64,000 bases of DNA from Paraescarpia echinospica. Taxonomy: Eukaryota > Annelida > Polychaeta > Sabellida > Siboglinidae. Below are positions 60,301 to 64,000 of the stretch, piece by piece. The notes under the pieces are model-generated. The model worked only from the letters and a program-made list of their open reading frames with translations. It was not told the DNA's origin and did no database searches. Position numbers and translations under genes: made by a program. How positions within the stretch are numbered: position 1 is the first letter of the stretch; the number at the start of each line of letters is the position of its first letter. The DNA lies in contig CM034544.1 of NCBI GenBank assembly GCA_020002185.1, positions 6,905,510 to 6,969,509 on the forward strand. Reading direction: 5' to 3'.

Positions 60301-62521
60301 CAAGCTTTAGAGGGGGCCAGCTGGCCACTAGATTAACTAAAAGTTTCAAGCCTAGAGGCCCACATTAATGACTATCATTGTTACAGCTGGTAGTGAAACA
60401 AATCAAATGGATAAGCGTCAATTAAATAAATGTATCAAATTATGCAGGTGTGACACAGAAAAAGCTAAACTGGTCAATAACGGCTGTGATTGACGTGAAT
60501 GACTTCTACGCAAGCCATTCGCACGCTAAAAGGCGCATTTTTAATAAATTCAAGACCGACAAAAAATTATTTCTGGCTAAAGGCCTGATGTTAAGACCGA
60601 ACGGTGACACTCACCTCGCCGGATGAACTCGGCGATTTCACCCCGCTTCAACTCGAGGTATGCTTCACACAGCTGGTCGTAACTCGCTGCGTAGTTGCCG
60701 ACGGTCTTCTTATTGCTCCGCCAAGACTCCAATAGCGCAAACGTGTTGGTGGCCGCCACGTCTTCCGAGTCCTCAATCATTGCGCGTTTTGCTGTGGGTT
60801 CCAACTCCAACAGCACACCAAGGCAGGACTGGTCCTCGGGGGCCAACTCAAAGTTAGCGAGCCTCCATAGAAACTTGTTCTCAAATTGAGCTGACAAAAT
60901 AACACCCGGTGTCATTAGTTGTGTGGGAACTGCATGAAATAACAACTTGAAATAACATGTCCAAACATTCAGGAGTAAGCTAGACTACATTAGATTTTAC
61001 ATAGGCGGCCATTATAATGTTTCCTTCATTTCCTGCAAAGTTTCTCTAACAATCTTCTTGACAATTTCACAGCATATTTAACCTCCATTTACACAAATGC
61101 TGTGGAAAATTTTTGAAATTCTCACACCTCATTTTTGTATCAATCTGATGATGGATTTTTAAATATTGGAGCATTCGTTCAGCAAAATAGCCACTGTGCG
61201 AATATGCAAGCGACTAGCGCATATTTATTGCTACCTCGTGAAAGATCTAATGCAATATTCACTGGACCAACATGTCCTATATAAAAGTGCCCGAAAAAAA
61301 TTAACACATCACACCAAAACGCTATTTTCAAGGGCAATCTTTAACTCGGTAATGGCAGACGAATCCTTAATGTGGTCTTACGCCATCAATATGTGTTGAG
61401 GTTAATGCATATATAAATGTTAACCACCAACTGGTATGCAAAGACGTTCAATATAATAGAACATCACTTATTTGGTCACTTTATTTACATCAAGTTTCAT
61501 AGACAATAATTGGAACTGTATAAGGCGATCTTCTGAACAATTGTTTGTCGGGGATTTTTTACCGAGAACCACACATGCAAAAGGTTTTATTTAATTCAAA
61601 ATGTCATATTTGCTTTTTAATCATGGAAAGAACCTTCGAAGGAGAGTGGTGACATGTGTTCATGTAACGTCTTTTGAAAAATACGCAGCAAATTAGCATA
61701 AAGAAGCAACCATTGCTTGTCTCATGTTGTTTCCGCCTTGATGTGGTATGGAACTGATGAGCAATTGTCAATCATGCATGAAAATGTGCTTTACCTCGAG
61801 TCTTTGCCGCAGTAGCCCCGACAGTAGAAGTAGCAGCCTGAGCCATGGCTAGTCTATGTGCTTTACCTTGAGTCTTTGCCACAGTAGCCCCGACAGTAGA
61901 AGAAGTAGCAGCCTGAGCCATGGCTAGTCTATGTGCTTTACCTCGAGTCTTTGCCGCAGTAGCCCCGACAGTAGAAGAAGTAGCAGCCTGAGCCATGGCT
62001 AGTCTATGTGCTTTACCTCGAGTCTTTGCCGCAGTAGCCCCGACAGTAGAAGAAGTAGCAGCCTGAGCCATGGCTAGTCTATGTGCTTTACCTCGAGTCT
62101 TTGCCGCAGTAGTCCCGACAGTAGAAGAAGTAGCAGTCTGAGCCATGGCTAGTCTATGTGCTTTACCTCGAGTCTTTGCCGCAGTAGTCCCGACAGTAGA
62201 AGAAGTAGCAGTCTGAGCCATGACTAGTCTATGTGCTTTACCTCGAGTCTTTGCTGCAGTAGTCCCGACAGTAGAAGAAGTAGCAGTCTGAGCCATGGCT
62301 AGTCTATGTGCTTTACCTCGAGTCTTTGCCGCAGTAGTCCCGGCAGTAGAAGAAGTAGCAGCCTGAGCCATGGCTAGTCTATGTGCTTTACCTCGAGTCT
62401 TTGCCGCAGTAGCCCCGACAGTAGAAGAAGTAGCAGTCTGAGCCATGGCTAGTCTATGTGCTTTACCTCGAGTCTTTGCCGCAGTAGCCCCGACAGTAGA
62501 AGAAGTAGCAGCCTGAGCCAT
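51154..62521 (-). CDS. NLR-like gene: Death-like domain, coiled coils and LRRs, no NACHT (11 predicted exons)
   Basis: I built this model by matching AG acceptors and GT donors and checking phase. Coding exons in transcript order: one unit of the 61772-62521 array (for example 61846-61795), 60890-60615, 58968-58897, 58445-58371, 57250-57176, 55790-55574, 53695-53603, 53067-52984, 52749-52666, 51574-51491, 51376-51154. They total 1335 nt, so 444 aa with stop, and every junction keeps the frame. The domain order is a Ser/Thr/Ala-rich N-terminus, Death-like domain, three coiled-coil cassettes, a pre-LRR segment like that of NLR receptors, four LRRs and an acidic/charged tail. Death domains usually recruit adaptors in apoptosis or innate immunity, and LRRs sense or bind partners. 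A cytosolic immune role is inference. No signal peptide or membrane segment is seen. The NACHT ATPase expected between coiled coil and LRRs is absent. Confidence 0.7.
51491..51574 (-). CDS. NLR-like gene, LRR exon 4 (84 nt)
   Basis: Acceptor ctgttgcag, donor GAG/GTGAGT, phase 2-2. Encodes LFNNWLSEAGVARLRKAV then RQTPRVWLAR, a ribonuclease-inhibitor-type LRR frame (LxxNxLsexGvarL). The 84-nt length is the usual single-LRR cassette of animal NLR genes. Confidence 0.7.
52666..52749 (-). CDS. NLR-like gene, LRR exon 3 (84 nt)
   Basis: Acceptor tgtcaacag, donor ATG/GTGAGG, phase 2-2. Encodes LNRCNLDDTDVGRLVTTLPS then ATSLKLL, a clear LxxCxLxDxxVxxL repeat. Confidence 0.8.
52984..53067 (-). CDS. 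NLR-like gene, LRR exon 2 (84 nt)
   Basis: Acceptor gtttgtttag, donor GGG/GTATGT, phase 2-2. Encodes LYGNDLHGRPMSAVAGNI then DHWPRLRLLG: the LxxNxL frame is followed by a typical helical half and the L.LL lead into the next repeat. Confidence 0.8.
53603..53695 (-). CDS. NLR-like gene, LRR exon 1 (93 nt)
   Basis: Acceptor attttgcag, donor AAG/GTATAA (weaker), phase 2-2. Encodes LDNCHLPTGSGDEVADML then EAAGRLLELTEL. It is three codons longer than the other LRR exons. Confidence 0.78.
53700..55570. other. Intron of the NLR-like gene
   Basis: AT-rich, 1.9 kb, no further exon or repeat recognised. A short tagtag run lies at 54056-54070. Confidence 0.4.
55574..55790 (-). CDS. NLR-like gene, pre-LRR exon (217 nt)
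   Basis: Acceptor tattgtccag, donor GGA/GTGAGT. It enters in phase 1 and leaves in phase 2, so this is the adaptor between the coiled-coil cassettes and the LRR cassettes. Encodes EDESSEDSKHRKLHVISLLR then FQDPALWDTVSQHILTNGEL and ISGVTLDVQQVQDVTYLLAW. The pattern QDPALWDTV, a short beta-like ILxNGELNISGVTL, then YLLAW…SILEL is what I expect of the segment just before the first LRR in NLRC-type receptors. That comparison is from memory of the family. Confidence 0.72.
55795..57170. other. Intron of the NLR-like gene where a NACHT exon would be expected
   Basis: 1.4 kb without a P-loop (GxxGxGKS/T), a Walker B-like acidic box or any ORF long enough for a NACHT domain. Two diverged copies of an AT-rich segment (tagt[ca]aac/tattaactaattagcgcgcaacctcaac, agccataatgt.cacgattatgaagatatttata) lie at 56505-56620 and 56660-56780, a short tandem duplication. 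The plus-strand ORF at 56247-56528 has no recognised domain. Confidence 0.55.
57176..57250 (-). CDS. NLR-like gene, coiled-coil cassette 3 (75 nt)
   Basis: Acceptor catttcag, donor GAAG/GTAAGT, phase 1-1. Encodes EQIRLAREEASNAKEELKTY then KEKHEG. The heptad-like hydrophobic spacing and charge give a short coiled coil. Confidence 0.78.
57280..57860. repeat. Unclassified interspersed repeat in a coiled-coil intron
   Basis: Two diverged units of about 85-110 bp (ttgcctggaaaccccgcaa near 57303, ttgcccggaaacccctcca near 57392) and a related inverted piece (cccgtttggaaacccccga near 57778) share ggcata(t/c)(c/a)cagg edges. This looks like a non-autonomous transposon, class uncertain. Confidence 0.5.
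58000..58225 (-). mobile_element. LINE ORF2 C-terminal fragment inside an intron
   Basis: The minus strand reads MDRPLGKNGCSKLVKRAEAE, then RGRPQLRWEGCERRDMRRLG and VGLIEDNRTNEEN, the GRP…W…R end of a LINE RT protein. It has the same orientation as the host gene. Confidence 0.7.
58371..58445 (-). CDS. NLR-like gene, coiled-coil cassette 2 (75 nt)
   Basis: Acceptor tttgtttcag, donor GATG/GTGAGA, phase 1-1. Encodes EQIRDAREEFRKEREEFEST then KRMYDG. The first residues EQIR.AREE match cassette 3 almost exactly, so the two exons probably arose by duplication. Confidence 0.78.
58897..58968 (-). CDS. NLR-like gene, coiled-coil cassette 1 (72 nt)
   Basis: Acceptor atttacaacag, donor AACG/GTACGT, phase 1-1. 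Encodes EQVRCLMEQLDKVKEENQRR then VQFNG. It starts with EQVR like the other two cassettes (EQIR) but has diverged more. Confidence 0.72.
59020..59580. repeat. 50-bp minisatellite in an intron, about 11 copies
   Basis: The unit ttatagacattagactatac then aactattacatcagcagcagttcataattg recurs at about 50-bp intervals, with local variants (aaatta for ttacatc, an inserted t in 'gcatgttc'). Confidence 0.93.
59585..60600. other. Rest of the Death/coiled-coil intron
   Basis: No exon, RNA or repeat recognised. Confidence 0.4.
60615..60890 (-). CDS. NLR-like gene, Death-like domain exon (276 nt)
   Basis: Acceptor gttattttgtcag, donor GCGAG/GTGAGT, phase 1-1. Encodes 92 residues: FENKFLWRLANFELAPEDQS, LGVLLELEPTAKRAMIED, an acidic-Ala stretch, FALLESWRSNKKTVGNYAAS, then YDQLCEAYLELKRGEIAEFI and RR. 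The LLESWR helix with its tryptophan, TVGNYAASYDQLCEAYLELK, and the closing helix GEIAEFIR are the characteristic last helices of Death-fold domains. The single complete exon suggests a domain cassette. A DED- or CARD-type reading is possible, but the tryptophan favours Death. Confidence 0.72.
60895..61770. other. Intron between the N-terminal array and the Death exon
   Basis: AT-rich, nothing recognised. Confidence 0.4.
61772..62521 (-). repeat. Ten-copy 75-bp tandem array containing the predicted first coding exon
   Basis: On the minus strand each unit reads MAQAATSSTVGATAAKTRGK then AHRLA (25 aa). Nine units are 75 bp; the one nearest the Death exon lacks one Ser codon. The array is open for 249 codons. 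Units begin in gccatggc, a strong start context, and contain a splice donor (CGAG then GTAAAG) whose one-base overhang matches the CT entry of the Death exon to give an Ala codon. Variation: one unit reads CAAG/GTAAAG (61867) and one has 'gtcatgg' near 62220. Upstream of unit 1, ctatttgtag looks like an acceptor, so a non-coding 5' exon may lie further out. Confidence 0.85.
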
Positions 62522-62599
62522 GGCTAGTCTACAAATAGAACATTAAAGAAATAACAATATTGGAATAATTCATAACATTTTGTCAGTTTTTTATGCAGT

Positions 62600-63465
62600 G
62601 ATGGTCAGCAGAGGTGACAGAGGAGTGATGTCAGAGTCTGGTACATGGCCATGTGGAGTCTGTAGCAAGGGTGTAGCCACAAACTCGCTTCAGTGTACAT
62701 CGTGTACGAAGTGGGTCCATAGGAGATGCAGTGGTGTGAAGGGTAGCTTGCAGGCAGTGAGCGCAACGTTTGTGTGCAAGAGGTGCCGGGGAGAGGTACC
62801 ACCTGCAGAAGCGACGGAAGAAGGCTTGGAGGTGGATGGAGAGACATACAACAGAGTAGACAACTTCTGCTACCTGGGCGACATGCTTAGTGCGAAGGGT
62901 GGGGTGGATGCAGCGGTAACAGCGAGAATGAGGTGTGCCTGGCAGAAGTTCAGGGAGTTAACACCCTTCTTGACTTCCAAAGCGCCTCCCCCTGAAGATG
63001 AAGGGCCAGGTGTACACAGCTTGTGTCAGAAGTTGCCTGTTGTATGGGTGTGAGACGTGGGCCATGAGGACCAATCATGACACGAGGTTGGAAAGGGTTG
63101 AGATGAGGATGGTGAGATGGATGTTTGGCGCATCACTCAGCAACAGACAGCCCAGTGCAGAGCTTAGATGAAGAGTAGGAGTGGAGGCGATTGGGGATGT
63201 GATCAGAAGAAGCAGGCTGAGGTGGTATGGGCATGTAGAGCAAAAGGATGACGAGGACTGGGTGAAGGGCTGTACAAAGTTAGTGGTGGAGGGGACAGCT
63301 CCCGTCGGCAGACCAAGGAAGACCGGGCAGAACTCCGTATCTGCAGACTTGAATCTGATGGGTATCGACCATCGGGATGCACGGGACCGTGTCAAGTGGA
63401 AGAGGGCAAGTGGAAGAAAGGCGAACCCAGCAGAACCTGGAAACACCGCCTCTAAACGATGATGA
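62600..63465 (+). pseudogene. LINE ORF2 remnant: zinc finger fused to RT C-terminus
   Basis: The plus strand reads a PHD-like finger (PCGVCSKGVATNSLQCTSCT, WVHRRCSG, CKRC; 62648-62800), then at once the C-terminal region of a LINE RT protein (VDNFCYLGDMLSAKGGVDAA, MRCAWQKFRELTPFLTSKAP). After shifts near 62985 and 63170 it continues ACVRSCLLYGCETWAM, RLRWYGHVEQKDDEDWVKG and GRPRKT. The RT catalytic core is missing in between, but finger plus C-terminus in one frame is common in copies of this family. It lies about 80 bp upstream of the NLR-like array, in opposite orientation. Confidence 0.85.
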
Positions 63466-63469
63466 TGAT

Positions 63470-64000
63470 ATCTGTGTCAGCACAAACGATCATAACATGT
63501 ACCTACATACGCACAGTGACAGATGCCACACGCATGCACGCATTAACGCACGCACGCGCACACACACACCAAGTTGGACCGGAAGGAATACAACGACGTT
63601 GTTCTACTCGGTCTGACCTGTAGAAGTGAAGCAATATTTCTTCTGCACAGCTACAAAAAGGAAGCTCAGATGGTCAACTTAGATAGCTAATGCAAAACAT
63701 TGGCAGCATGCTAAGTATACGTATTATGTAAACATACCGAACTGACATTCATCGGGTTTTTACAGTATTTGACGGGCTCGCGACAGTTTCCAGTTAAGGC
63801 CCGGTTGGTCTATATTATATGCATGCTGTGCATACACAGAAATCCGCACAGACTTACTGACAATGTGCGGGTGGTTCACGTGATAGGCATGTCCCTGCAC
63901 AGGCTTTCAACACACGTTGCATTTCACTCCAATGCACGTGCACTCGGTACGACTAAAAGGTGCACGACCAAAATGTATGTAGTGTTGGTAATCAAGCGGG
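63470..64000. other. Non-coding end of the window
   Basis: A short CA/CG-rich block lies at 63540-63570; nothing else recognised. Confidence 0.4.

Noticed and set aside
61772..62521. Array read simply as a 249-aa repetitive protein
   Set aside because: Possible, but the strong donors in phase with the Death exon make the first-exon reading more informative. If no donor is used, the frame runs only a few residues past the array before a stop.

Overview
This is eukaryotic nuclear DNA, AT-rich and crowded with microsatellites, minisatellites and decayed transposons, with no dense gene array, operons or rRNA. The mix of Penelope-like, CR1-type LINE, Ngaro/DIRS-like, Ty3/Gypsy-like and tRNA-derived SINE elements, together with a spliced immune-type Death-domain/leucine-rich-repeat (LRR) gene, fits a marine invertebrate animal such as a mollusc, cephalochordate or other non-vertebrate. 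I cannot name the species. Homology statements rest on reading motifs by eye; no database was searched.

Layout. 0-8 kb: a tandem duplication of about 5.5 kb that carries two broken Penelope-like retroelements; the second copy has lost about 1.3 kb. 9-13.2 kb: a very long GT-rich simple-sequence field with higher-order duplications, bordered by LINE 3' ends and a Gypsy-type reverse transcriptase (RT) fragment. 15.3-18.9 kb: a (CA)n tract, a GATGC-type array, a 41-bp hairpin-bearing minisatellite (about 32 copies) and an inverted-repeat element. 19-29 kb: mostly non-coding, with further minisatellites, a short MITE-like element and SINEs. 29.3-33.0 kb: an imperfect 3.7-kb palindrome (foldback element), one arm of which was later hit by a LINE. 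34.6-37.6 kb: a deleted Gypsy-like element with a 69-bp in-frame sextuplication. 41.6-45.8 kb: a nearly complete but dead CR1-type LINE on the minus strand. 46.7-50.1 kb: a 5'-truncated tyrosine-recombinase retrotransposon with split direct repeats.

51.1-62.5 kb holds the one plausible host gene, on the minus strand. I assembled it from exons whose splice sites and phases all agree: an N-terminal exon, a Death-like domain exon, three short coiled-coil exons, an exon resembling the segment that precedes the LRRs in NLR proteins, four LRR exons and a terminal exon. The shortest version is 444 aa. No NACHT ATPase is present, so this would be an NLR-like protein without its motor. Its first coding exon lies in a ten-copy 75-bp tandem array. 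Most copies carry an ATG in good context and a splice donor in the same phase, so the array could produce a ladder of N-termini differing by 25 aa. This is the most interesting feature of the window. A LINE 3' end (62.6-63.5 kb) lies immediately upstream on the other strand.
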